This document shows positions 20,551-27,819 of a DNA stretch of 64,000 bases, one piece after another. Made by a program: the position numbers and the translations under genes. Under the pieces are notes generated by a model, which saw nothing but the letters and a program-made list of their open reading frames with translations, was not told the DNA's origin and did not search any database. Origin of the DNA: Pedobacter psychroterrae (GTDB lineage Bacteria; Bacteroidota; Bacteroidia; Sphingobacteriales; Sphingobacteriaceae); NCBI RefSeq assembly GCF_004331695.1, contig NZ_SJSL01000002.1:372001-436000 (forward strand). The letters run 5' to 3'. Numbering within the stretch: position 1 is the first letter of the stretch; each line of letters starts with the position of its first letter.

Positions 20551-21144
20551 CTAATTTTTGAAAGTAAAATTGTAGTCAATGGTAAGGTCATTGTCGACCT
20601 TCATAGCACCCAGCATAAAGCTTGGCGGCTGTATGTTGAAATCTGTCAGCTTAAGTTTTTGTTGGCCTGTACAGTTGATCGATCCATCTTCTTTTACTTC
20701 CCCATTTACCATCATAGTGATAGCTTTAGAAGATCCGGCAATGGTCAATGTACCGTTTGCCTTAACGCTGAATTTATTCTTCTTAACAGGTGTTATAGTA
20801 GCATTGCTTAGCTTAAAGGTGATCTTAGGGAATTGCTCAGCTTTAAGTGTTTTATAAGTACGGCCATCCATCGAACTGTGTTCGCTTTTAAGGCTCTTAG
20901 TATTTACGCTAAAGCTCAATGAAGTCAGACTTTTAGGAGTATTTTCCCCAGTGGTCAGCGATCCAAAAGCAGCTTCACATACAGGGTTTTGAGCAATCAT
21001 CGTCCAGCCATGAACATTCGAACCACCAGATATCTTAACTGTGTTTTCTCTGGCTGTACTTAATTTGTATTGAGCTTGTGTCTGCATTCCGATAACGGAA
21101 AATGCGATCATAAATGCGATGGGGTATAGAAGTTTTCTTTTCAT
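20551..21144 (-). CDS. YceI-family periplasmic lipid-binding-like protein
   Basis: A 197-residue exported protein with a signal peptide ending MQTQAQ. The YceI lipocalin-like barrel is recognised by SGGSNVHGW near the start, the long run of beta strands, and LKLTDFNIQPPSFMLGAMKVDN near the end. YceI proteins bind isoprenoid chains such as quinone-type molecules. It is the first gene of the YceI-porin unit, with a -7 element TACCTTTG (21175-21168, minus strand) and an FNR-type box upstream. Confidence 0.9.
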   Translation of the reverse strand: MKRKLLYPIAFMIAFSVIGMQTQAQYKLSTARENTVKISGGSNVHGWTMIAQNPVCEAAFGSLTTGENTPKSLTSLSFSVNTKSLKSEHSSMDGRTYKTLKAEQFPKITFKLSNATITPVKKNKFSVKANGTLTIAGSSKAITMMVNGEVKEDGSINCTGQQKLKLTDFNIQPPSFMLGAMKVDNDLTIDYNFTFKN

Positions 21145-21220
21145 TTTGTAGGACTTTATTGTCTCCTCAAAGGTACCTCCTGTTAATGGTGCCGGGCATG
21201 ATTGCTGATACCAATATTCA

Positions 21221-21232
21221 TGATGCTCATCA
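21221..21232. promoter_or_regulatory. FNR/CRP-type box upstream of yceI-porin
   Basis: TGATGCTCATCA fits TGAT-N4-ATCA. Its centre (21226.5) is 58.5 bases from the final G of the minus-strand -7 element TACCTTTG at 21168, the same distance as before ccoN and ccoI. It probably binds the receiver-FNR regulator encoded at 26218. Confidence 0.7.
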
Positions 21233-21269
21233 CATAATTGGTGTATTTAAGCTATTGATTTTAAAATAT

Positions 21270-21677
21270 TTATGGGTTTGTTTTTGCGAATACAATTCCT
21301 GCTGCTATGGCCTGCATAAGACCATATACAAACCAGCTTAATACCATGGTAGCAGTGATGTCCAACGCACTGAATGTGATCCACATTACAGGTAGTAGCG
21401 CAACGATTGAGTAGACAAGGCCAAATTCCAAACCTCTTATTAAATAAGACCCATGAAATAGACCTTTAAACCGGTCCCAAAACCAGGATAAAGCAAAACT
21501 GATGATAAAAGCATGTAAATAAAATAACAGGTCTCTGCTTCCGTCCGAATTGAAAAGCGGGTTGTTGTATTCTACAAATACAACAGGGAAAAACCGAACA
21601 GCCATATATAGGCCACCATAGCATAAGACAAACAATATAGATCCGGCAATAAAGCCTGAATAAAAGATTTTCTTCAT
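21270..21677 (-). CDS. Small integral membrane protein, unknown function
   Basis: A 135-residue protein with about four hydrophobic helices (IAGSILFVLCYGGLYMAV, LLFYLHAFIISFALSWFW, LVYSIVALLPVMWITFSAL, MVLSWFVYGLMQAIAAGIVF). No catalytic motif seen. It lies 5 bases downstream of the second YceI gene, so it is surely in the same operon and probably works with it in the oxygen-limited envelope. Confidence 0.8.
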   Translation of the reverse strand: MKKIFYSGFIAGSILFVLCYGGLYMAVRFFPVVFVEYNNPLFNSDGSRDLLFYLHAFIISFALSWFWDRFKGLFHGSYLIRGLEFGLVYSIVALLPVMWITFSALDITATMVLSWFVYGLMQAIAAGIVFAKTNP

Positions 21678-21682
21678 TATAT

Positions 21683-22288
21683 TTAATTTAGTTGGGTCAT
21701 TTTTAAAATGAATTCTACTGCCAATGTATCATTGGTCTGGATCATTCCTCCTAATTTTCTGGGTGGAACTATATTAAAATCTGAAAAGGTTATTTGCTTG
21801 CTACCAATCAGCGTTATGGTATTTCCACCTATTGGCAAGCACCTGTAGTCAATCTCAAATTTTTTAGTCACCCCGGCAATAGATATTGTCACTGCCCCTT
21901 TTAATAAATGCGCTTTCTCCGATGGCTCTGGATATTTACTCAGACTGATGAATTTTATAATCAGGCTTGGGAACCTATCTGCTTTCAGTGTTTTTCTAAG
22001 ATCCTTTGTCATAATAGGGTTATGACAATCAAAGGCCCTTATGTCAAGCATCATGATACCGGTAATTTTAACAGGCTCATTTAAGTTAGTTTTATAGAAA
22101 GTTAATGTATCTGCCTTCGGGTAACTTGGAATTACACAGCTGAATTTATTGACATTTGTACTGCCATTAACCTTTACCGAGCAATCTTTATTTAATACCC
22201 ATTTCACAGAAGTATTTCTATAGGTTATAAATCCATAAGATAACGGCAGCATAAGCAATATGACAGACAATAATTTTAGATGATTCAT
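21683..22288 (-). CDS. YceI-like exported protein
   Basis: A 201-residue protein with an N-terminal signal segment and a diverged YceI fold: DCSVKVNGSTNVNKFSC near the start and SKQITFSDFNIVPPRKLGGMIQTND near the end mirror the motifs of the other YceI gene. It heads a two-gene operon with a small membrane protein. An FNR-type box is 50 bases upstream with a -7-like element AATTTTTG at 22314-22307 on the minus strand. Confidence 0.82.
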   Translation of the reverse strand: MNHLKLLSVILLMLPLSYGFITYRNTSVKWVLNKDCSVKVNGSTNVNKFSCVIPSYPKADTLTFYKTNLNEPVKITGIMMLDIRAFDCHNPIMTKDLRKTLKADRFPSLIIKFISLSKYPEPSEKAHLLKGAVTISIAGVTKKFEIDYRCLPIGGNTITLIGSKQITFSDFNIVPPRKLGGMIQTNDTLAVEFILKMTQLN

Positions 22289-22337
22289 AATCAGGATCTA
22301 CACCCGCAAAAATTGCCATTTTATATAGTTAATGACA

Positions 22338-22349
22338 TGATAGCCATCA
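22338..22349. promoter_or_regulatory. FNR/CRP-type box between yceI-like and flavin-type stress gene
   Basis: TGATAGCCATCA fits TGAT-N4-ATCA. Its centre (22343.5) is 36.5 bases from the last G (22307) of the minus-strand -7-like element, a class II-like position. It is nested in a longer inverted repeat, GTTAATGA at 22328-22335 and TCATTAAC at 22347-22354. Confidence 0.65.
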
Positions 22350-22484
22350 TTAACAATAATGATCCTCGTTATCAAAATAACCTACCACAATAAAGTATTG
22401 CTGAAACTAATTGGTTAAAATCAGAACTTTTATCCGGAGTAACTTGTTAGGGTAGGAGTATATATTTACCTAAATTTTATCCCT

Positions 22485-23021
22485 ATGAACAGTATCAATA
22501 AAAATCAACCAGAAGATACAAATGAAAATCTTAGCCAGGAAGAGGCTTTAAAGAAAGTTAAAGAACTGATTGAACAGGCTGAAACCTGTTTTTTTTGTAC
22601 AGAGGCTGCAACCGGCCCGTCTAAAGGGGTTAGGCCTATGACTATACAACAGGTAGATGAGCATGGCAACCTGTGGATCATTAGTGCAAAAGATAGCCAT
22701 GTAAATGCAGAAATAGCCATCGACTCGAGGGTTAAGCTATATTTTCAGGGCTCCAAACATTCCAATTATCTTTACCTGACCGCTGAAGCAACCATTCATG
22801 AAGATGAGTCAAAAATAAAGGAACTCTGGAGTCCATTTTTAAAAGTGTGGTTTACAGAAGGAGAGAATGATCCCCGTATTTCCTTATTAAAAATAGTACC
22901 GTCAACGGGTTACTATTGGGATAATAAACATGGAAACCTGGTTGCGGGTGTTAAAATGTTAATCGGAACTGCCTTGGGTAAAACCCTTGATGATTCTATC
23001 GAAGGACAGATCCGGATGTAG
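22485..23021 (+). CDS. Pyridoxamine 5'-phosphate oxidase-fold protein (general stress protein 26 type)
   Basis: A 178-residue cytoplasmic protein of the split-barrel flavin-binding family. Motifs seen are CFFCTEAATGPSKGVRPMT near residue 36, NLWIISAKDSHVNAEI and VKLYFQGSKHSNYLYL. Members bind FMN/FAD or related flavins and are often stress induced; the reaction is unknown. It is divergent from the YceI-like gene and shares the intergenic FNR-type box. Its stop is 5 bases from the stop of the convergent 615-residue gene. Confidence 0.87.
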   Translation: MNSINKNQPEDTNENLSQEEALKKVKELIEQAETCFFCTEAATGPSKGVRPMTIQQVDEHGNLWIISAKDSHVNAEIAIDSRVKLYFQGSKHSNYLYLTAEATIHEDESKIKELWSPFLKVWFTEGENDPRISLLKIVPSTGYYWDNKHGNLVAGVKMLIGTALGKTLDDSIEGQIRM

Positions 23022-23026
23022 TCAAG

Positions 23027-24874
23027 TTAGCTCATTAATGCCTTCAATCTTTCAGAAATCAGGTTAAACTGACGCAGTTGTTCCGTGTCCCACATGTGTT
23101 TTGACAGATCAGTGCTATTAATGAGCTCTCTATAATAATTAATACCGTTATTCAGCTGGTCATAAAATTTGGAAAAATACTTTGATTTTTTGCCATTTAC
23201 TTCTTGCAATTTTTCATTCCAGTCTTCCCATTGCAAATTTACATCATCAAGGATGTTTTCAATTTCCTTTTTCAGGTAGTCGATATACAGTCCAAACTCT
23301 TTGATGAATAAGTTGGGCCTGGCAATGCCTGCAAGCAAGTCATTCTTTCCATATATATGGTCAATCATTTCCTTCAGACTATATTTTTTGTTAAAATAGG
23401 CTAAGTTAGGGCCAGGGCAAATACTTACTGCTTTATTTTCTCTTGGTCTTAATAGGTCATCTGCGAGGTAAGCTGAGGCGCACAAGCCTTCGCAAAGGCA
23501 AATTTTTTCAGTCACTTTGCTGATTTGTTCGGTCAACTTCGCCTGCTCAAAACCCATAGATTGCAGCTGCTTTATTTTGAGGTTCTGGTATTCTCTCGAA
23601 GCCGTACAGATAGGTTCCGCAGTAAATTCGGTATTGCTCACAAGAAACTTTTTTGTGCATGGACTGCCCGGCCTGCCCCGTTCAATCCGCTCTATTCTTT
23701 GCTGTTCACCCGTGCTTTTTGCAAAATTATTAAATGGGATGCCCAGTGGAGAGGCATCACTTAAATAGAAATCGCATTCTTCAGCATCGGCTAGTTGCAC
23801 CAGTGTATCTGCATCTACATTTGTTGCTTCAGGTACCAGTAAAAACGGGCTGCCCCACCCAGCAGCATCAAGCTGGTAATAACTAATCAGGAACTGATGT
23901 TCTTCTGCGGTACCTATTCCGCCTTGTACCGTGATTTTTTGAACAGGATTAAATGATTGAAGTAATTTTATTTCCTTTCTCAGCAGCGCATTGATATATA
24001 GTTCAAGCAGCTCACCATGAAGGAGCATACGGTTGTCCTTAAATTCCTGCAGGATCGGGCCAAGCAACAGACCTTCTGTGGCAAATGCATGTCCTCCGCA
24101 ATTAAGTCCTGATTCTATTCTGAATTCAGACACCCACAAGCCTTTTTTTGCCAATACCTTAGCCTGTATCAGCGCCGACCGGTAGTCGCTCACTTTTAGT
24201 ATGATCTGTTTGTTAAAGCTACCATCTTCCTTTGGATAGAAGTCGCTAAATTCTTCCATATAGCTAAACAGTCTTGGATTTAACCCCGCTGATATCACAA
24301 CTGAAGAATTAAGTTCGCTGTTTGCAAAACCTCTTATGGCTGCTAATGCATCGGTATGCTCGTCACCTAAATAAACATCCTTAAGGTAATTGGCTTTATC
24401 CACCTTCGACATGATATTTACATCAATATTACCTGTTGCAATATCTCTTTTTAATTCCCATTGTAAAAAATGCTTTTCAGTTCCGATTGGTAATAGCTGC
24501 ATGTGATGGTATTTTGCACTTAGTTGGGATCCTTCAGGTAACAGTTCAAAATACCTGCACAGATCGTTGTCCTCCTCAAAACTCATTTGCGTCATTTCAG
24601 AAGCCTGTTTGTTTACCAGTTTCGTCAGCAGGTTTAAATAAGCAGTAATTCTTTCAGACCTGCTATTGGGGTCACTTTTTGTAATCAGCTGATAAGGCTC
24701 ATGATTAATTTCAGAATGGTGTTTTCGCATTCTTTCTGTAAGTTCATCGTCTACAATAGAAACTACTGAGGATATACCAAATCTGGCTACTTTTAAAGGA
24801 GTGTCTATCGAATAACCCAGTCCTAATACAGGAATATGAAAAGTGTGTGGCATAAATGAAATTTTATCCGGCAA
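23027..24874 (-). CDS. Uncharacterised 615-residue protein with TIM-barrel-like core and cysteine cluster
   Basis: I do not recognise a named family. The N-terminus (HIPVLGLGYSIDTPLKVARFG) and central segments (ESGLNCGGHAFATEG; then QGGIGTAEEHQFL and GWGSPFLLVPEAT) recall FMN-dependent nitronate monooxygenase or PfaD-like barrels, where a GGHAFAT-type loop binds flavin phosphate. A cysteine cluster follows near residue 480 (CLCEGLC, then ICPGPN), possibly for a metal or Fe-S centre. The C-terminal 100 residues are helical. No signal peptide. It is divergent from the FixL-like kinase and shares the FNR-type box at 24903, so it is probably an oxygen-regulated redox enzyme; this is inference. 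Confidence 0.75.
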   Translation of the reverse strand: MPDKISFMPHTFHIPVLGLGYSIDTPLKVARFGISSVVSIVDDELTERMRKHHSEINHEPYQLITKSDPNSRSERITAYLNLLTKLVNKQASEMTQMSFEEDNDLCRYFELLPEGSQLSAKYHHMQLLPIGTEKHFLQWELKRDIATGNIDVNIMSKVDKANYLKDVYLGDEHTDALAAIRGFANSELNSSVVISAGLNPRLFSYMEEFSDFYPKEDGSFNKQIILKVSDYRSALIQAKVLAKKGLWVSEFRIESGLNCGGHAFATEGLLLGPILQEFKDNRMLLHGELLELYINALLRKEIKLLQSFNPVQKITVQGGIGTAEEHQFLISYYQLDAAGWGSPFLLVPEATNVDADTLVQLADAEECDFYLSDASPLGIPFNNFAKSTGEQQRIERIERGRPGSPCTKKFLVSNTEFTAEPICTASREYQNLKIKQLQSMGFEQAKLTEQISKVTEKICLCEGLCASAYLADDLLRPRENKAVSICPGPNLAYFNKKYSLKEMIDHIYGKNDLLAGIARPNLFIKEFGLYIDYLKKEIENILDDVNLQWEDWNEKLQEVNGKKSKYFSKFYDQLNNGINYYRELINSTDLSKHMWDTEQLRQFNLISERLKALMS

Positions 24875-24902
24875 AGAAGCCTATATTAAGCCTTTTAAAA
24901 CA

Positions 24903-24914
24903 TGACGGTAGTCA
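24903..24914. promoter_or_regulatory. FNR/CRP-type box between the 615-residue gene and the FixL-like kinase
   Basis: TGACGGTAGTCA fits TGAC-N4-GTCA. Its centre (24908.5) is 57.5 bases before the last G of a plus-strand -7 element TAATTTTG at 24959-24966. A second palindrome, TAATGACAATCATTA, lies at 24922-24936. The box could also serve the divergent gene starting at 24874, though no clear -7 is seen there. Confidence 0.7.
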
Positions 24915-24988
24915 CTATTTCTAATGACAATCATTACGATAAGTGAACTGCGTTTTATTAATTTTGTAATGAGCTGTTAAATTAAAAT

Positions 24989-26173
24989 ATGGAAAGTGGT
25001 AAACTGTTAAAAGCAATTATAGAATCTGCGATAGATGGGATCATCACTATTGACAATAGAGGCAGGGTAGAGAGTCTTAATCCAGCGGCATTAAAATTAT
25101 TTGGATATAAACTGGAGGAAGTGATAGGCCGGAATATCTCTGTTTTGATGCCGGAGCCTGATAAAAGCAGTCATGACGGCTATCTCCATCGTTATCAAAG
25201 TACGGGTGAAAAACGTATTATCGGCAAGGGAAGAGAAGTGAGGGGATTACGAAAAGACGGTAGTACGTTTCCATTTCGCCTGGCGGTAAGCGAAGTACAA
25301 TATGACGACAGGGTGATCTATACTGGGTTTATTCACGATCTCTCCAAAGAAAAGGAAGCTGAACAGCGTTTAAAAGAGTACGCAGCCGAACTTGAAGAGC
25401 TGGTAAATGAACGTACTAAATCCTTGAAAAAGATGCTTCACGCACTAAGTGAGGCAAAGGAAGAAGTAAGTCTGTCGCTGCTAAAGGAGAAGGAACTCAA
25501 TCAGATGAAAAGCCGCTTTGTATCGATGGCTTCACATGAGTTCAGGACCCCGCTAAGCTCCATACAGCTGTCATCTGTACTGATCGAGAAATATGCTGAG
25601 CCTTTTGACAACCCCCATATTAAAAAGCATGTCAGTAAAATTAAAAATGCTGTAGGTAATCTTACGACCATACTCAATGATTTTCTATCTCTTGAACGGC
25701 TTGAAGCAGGAAAGGTAGAGCCAGCCTTTACTCCCTTTGATATCGTGAAGCTTTCTGAAGAAGTTACTGAAGAAATGCAGATGATTGCTAAAGAAGATCA
25801 GAACATTATTTATCAGCATACTGGTATAGAAAGCATGGTCAATCTTGATCAAAACCTGCTCAGGAATTGTATGATCAACCTGATATCTAATGCCACTAAA
25901 TATTCAGGTGAGCATACATTTATTGAATTTAACACAGAAGTTACCGATACTCAGTGCATCGTGACAATACGCGATAATGGAATAGGCATTCCCGAGTCGG
26001 ACCAAAAGAATTTATTTCAGGCGTTTTTCAGGGCACATAATACAGGTAACATTCCCGGTACTGGCCTGGGATTAAATATTGTCCAGAGGTATGCCGGACT
26101 GATGGGCGGAGAACTGCATTTTGAGAGTAAAATTAACGAAGGGGCTATATTTACACTTTCATTTAAAAGATAA
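24989..26173 (+). CDS. FixL-like PAS histidine kinase (putative haem oxygen sensor)
   Basis: A 394-residue cytoplasmic kinase. Residues about 1-120 are a PAS domain very like the haem PAS of rhizobial FixL: MPEPDKSSHDGYLHRY gives His62 where FixL has its haem ligand His200, Arg68 where it has Arg206, and IIGKGREVRG gives Arg82 where it has Arg220, with identical spacing. A coiled coil leads to the phospho-acceptor His183 in MASHEFRTPLSS; the ATPase domain shows DNGIGIPE and GTGLGLNI. It is followed 44 bases later by the response regulator-FNR fusion, its obvious partner. A promoter with an FNR-type box suggests autoregulation. Haem binding is inferred, not shown. Confidence 0.88.
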   Translation: MESGKLLKAIIESAIDGIITIDNRGRVESLNPAALKLFGYKLEEVIGRNISVLMPEPDKSSHDGYLHRYQSTGEKRIIGKGREVRGLRKDGSTFPFRLAVSEVQYDDRVIYTGFIHDLSKEKEAEQRLKEYAAELEELVNERTKSLKKMLHALSEAKEEVSLSLLKEKELNQMKSRFVSMASHEFRTPLSSIQLSSVLIEKYAEPFDNPHIKKHVSKIKNAVGNLTTILNDFLSLERLEAGKVEPAFTPFDIVKLSEEVTEEMQMIAKEDQNIIYQHTGIESMVNLDQNLLRNCMINLISNATKYSGEHTFIEFNTEVTDTQCIVTIRDNGIGIPESDQKNLFQAFFRAHNTGNIPGTGLGLNIVQRYAGLMGGELHFESKINEGAIFTLSFKR

Positions 26174-26217
26174 ATGGCTTGCCTGTTAATAGCCGATACT
26201 AACTAAATAAAATATCC

Positions 26218-27273
26218 ATGGATAAAGTAAACATTCTGATCATTGAAGATAATGATGACATCAGAGAGAGCACAGCAGAGATTTTAGAGCTGGGTAATTT
26301 TAAAGTTATCCAGGCATCCAATGGTAAGCAGGGTGTTGAACAAGCTAATAAACACCTTCCGGATCTCATTCTTTGCGATATCATGATGCCCGAACTTGAC
26401 GGTTATGGTGTACTTCATATTTTAAGCAGGAACAAAGAAACAGCTGCAATTCCTTTTATATTCCTGACTGCAAAAGCAGAAAGAATGGATATGCGAAAAG
26501 GAATGGAAATGGGTGCCGATGATTACCTCACCAAGCCCTTTGACGAAATGGAATTATTGAACGCCATAGAATCCAGACTCAAAAAAAAGGAATCTCATAA
26601 ACAGCTCTATAGTGCTTCACTGGAAAAAATAAGTACACTTCTCGATAAGAATAAGGGCCTTGAAGAACTTAGTAAATTGATATCGGAACGAAAAATCAGG
26701 AACATAAAAAAGAAGCAGGTGATTTATTATGAGGGAGATACTGTAAACGGGATTTATCTAATCATTAACGGCGGCGTGAAGACCATAAAAGTTGCCGGGG
26801 ATGGTAGGGAACTATTGACCGGTATGTATGGGCCGGACGAATATTTTGGAATACCAGCGCTTTTGGCGAATGAGAATTATAAAGATACCGCTGAAGCTAC
26901 AGAAGATACATCCTTATGTCTCCTGCCAAGATTACCCTTAGAAGAGCTGCTAAACAAGTATCCTGACGTGGCTGCCCAGTTTATAAAAATTCTTGCAAAC
27001 AATATTTTAGATAAAGAAGAGCAGTTACTACAGTTGGCCTATCATTCTGTTAGAAAGCGCATGGCAGAGGTATTGATGCGGCTAAACACAAAAGAAAATC
27101 TTGAAAATTCTCAGCTGAATGTATCAAGGGATAATCTTGCCGCAATGGCTGGTATTGCTACCGAGACGGTAAGCCGTATCCTGAGTGATTTTAAAGACGA
27201 AGGGTTAATAGAAAGAAAGGCCAGTCAGATCACGATTCTAAACCCTGTCAAGCTCCAAAACATGAAAAACTGA
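26218..27273 (+). CDS. Response regulator fused to FNR/CRP-type DNA-binding domain
   Basis: A 351-residue protein. Residues 1-120 are a CheY-type receiver (acidic IIEDNDD, phospho-acceptor Asp54 in LILCDIMMPELD, Lys106 in YLTKPFD). After a helical linker, about 160-270 is a cNMP-binding-type beta roll, and the C-terminus is a Crp-type winged helix. The recognition helix TETVSRILSDF has Glu316, Ser319 and Arg320, the E-x-x-S-R trio by which FNR reads TGA half-sites. There is no N-terminal cysteine cluster, so oxygen sensing must come from phosphorylation rather than an Fe-S centre. It acts as FixJ plus FixK in one chain. The stop codon TGA is the first triplet of the next FNR-type box. Confidence 0.92.
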   Translation: MDKVNILIIEDNDDIRESTAEILELGNFKVIQASNGKQGVEQANKHLPDLILCDIMMPELDGYGVLHILSRNKETAAIPFIFLTAKAERMDMRKGMEMGADDYLTKPFDEMELLNAIESRLKKKESHKQLYSASLEKISTLLDKNKGLEELSKLISERKIRNIKKKQVIYYEGDTVNGIYLIINGGVKTIKVAGDGRELLTGMYGPDEYFGIPALLANENYKDTAEATEDTSLCLLPRLPLEELLNKYPDVAAQFIKILANNILDKEEQLLQLAYHSVRKRMAEVLMRLNTKENLENSQLNVSRDNLAAMAGIATETVSRILSDFKDEGLIERKASQITILNPVKLQNMKN

Positions 27274-27282
27274 TCAAGATCA
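27271..27282. promoter_or_regulatory. FNR/CRP-type box 1 upstream of hemN unit
   Basis: TGATCAAGATCA, a perfect TGAT-N4-ATCA, begins in the stop codon of the regulator gene. Its centre (27276.5) is 59.5 bases from the last G of the -7 element TAATTTTG at 27329-27336. Confidence 0.7.
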
Positions 27283-27293
27283 CTATTCATAGG

Positions 27294-27305
27294 TGATCGG
27301 ACTCA
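27294..27305. promoter_or_regulatory. FNR/CRP-type box 2 upstream of hemN unit
   Basis: TGATCGGACTCA has both TGA/TCA half-sites with the standard six-base gap but is less symmetric inside. Its centre (27299.5) is 36.5 bases from the last G of the -7 element at 27336, a class II-like position, 23 bases from box 1. Confidence 0.6.
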
Positions 27306-27354
27306 TTATTTAATGCCCTGATTCCGGCTAATTTTGAAAGATAAAATTATTGGA

Positions 27355-27819
27355 ATGAGAGTAGTAGCATATAGTATAAAATCGGCAGACAAGGAGCCGC
27401 TTGCATTAGCAAACCATAAGAGGCACGAAATAACGCTGATTTCTAACTCATTAACTGCTGAAACTGTTTTTTACGCAAAAGGTAAGGAGGCTGTTATTGT
27501 GTATACTGGTGATGATGTGTCAGCACTGGTGATCAACCAGCTTGCTGATCTTGGTGTCAAGTACATCGCAACACGGTCAACCGCTACCTCACATATAGAC
27601 CATATCGCCGCAGGCATACGTCAACTCAAGATTGCAAATGTTCCGCAAAGCGCTTTAACTGATTTGGATGAGGAAGCGCTCCCGATGGCGTTGGCTATAG
27701 AAACGATTCATAATCTTGATAAGTGGCAGGAAAGAAAATGCCTCGGTGATGCTTGTGTATGTGCGAAGGCATGCGATCAGGCTAAGTCTGATCCATTAAA
27801 TCATGATCATGGACAGTAA
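27355..27819 (+). CDS. Orphan D-2-hydroxyacid dehydrogenase N-terminal-like domain with Cys-rich tail
   Basis: A 154-residue protein. Residues about 1-125 resemble the N-terminal catalytic half of D-lactate dehydrogenase-type enzymes (VVAYSIKSADKEPL; AVIVYTGDDVSALVINQLADLGVKYIATRSTATSHID; then EEALPMALAIETIHNLDKW where LDH has VAEHAVAL-like helices). The NAD-binding Rossmann domain is absent, so it cannot be a normal dehydrogenase. The tail carries four cysteines, CLGDACVCAKAC, suitable for a metal or Fe-S site. The ATG at 27355 follows a -7 element; the upstream TTG is rejected. Its end overlaps hemN by 17 bases. Function unknown; link to haem synthesis or redox sensing is inference. Confidence 0.75.
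   Translation: MRVVAYSIKSADKEPLALANHKRHEITLISNSLTAETVFYAKGKEAVIVYTGDDVSALVINQLADLGVKYIATRSTATSHIDHIAAGIRQLKIANVPQSALTDLDEEALPMALAIETIHNLDKWQERKCLGDACVCAKACDQAKSDPLNHDHGQ

Noticed and set aside
26218..27273. Regulator as an oxygen-sensing Fe-S FNR
   Set aside because: The FNR N-terminal cysteine cluster is absent; a CheY-type receiver takes its place.
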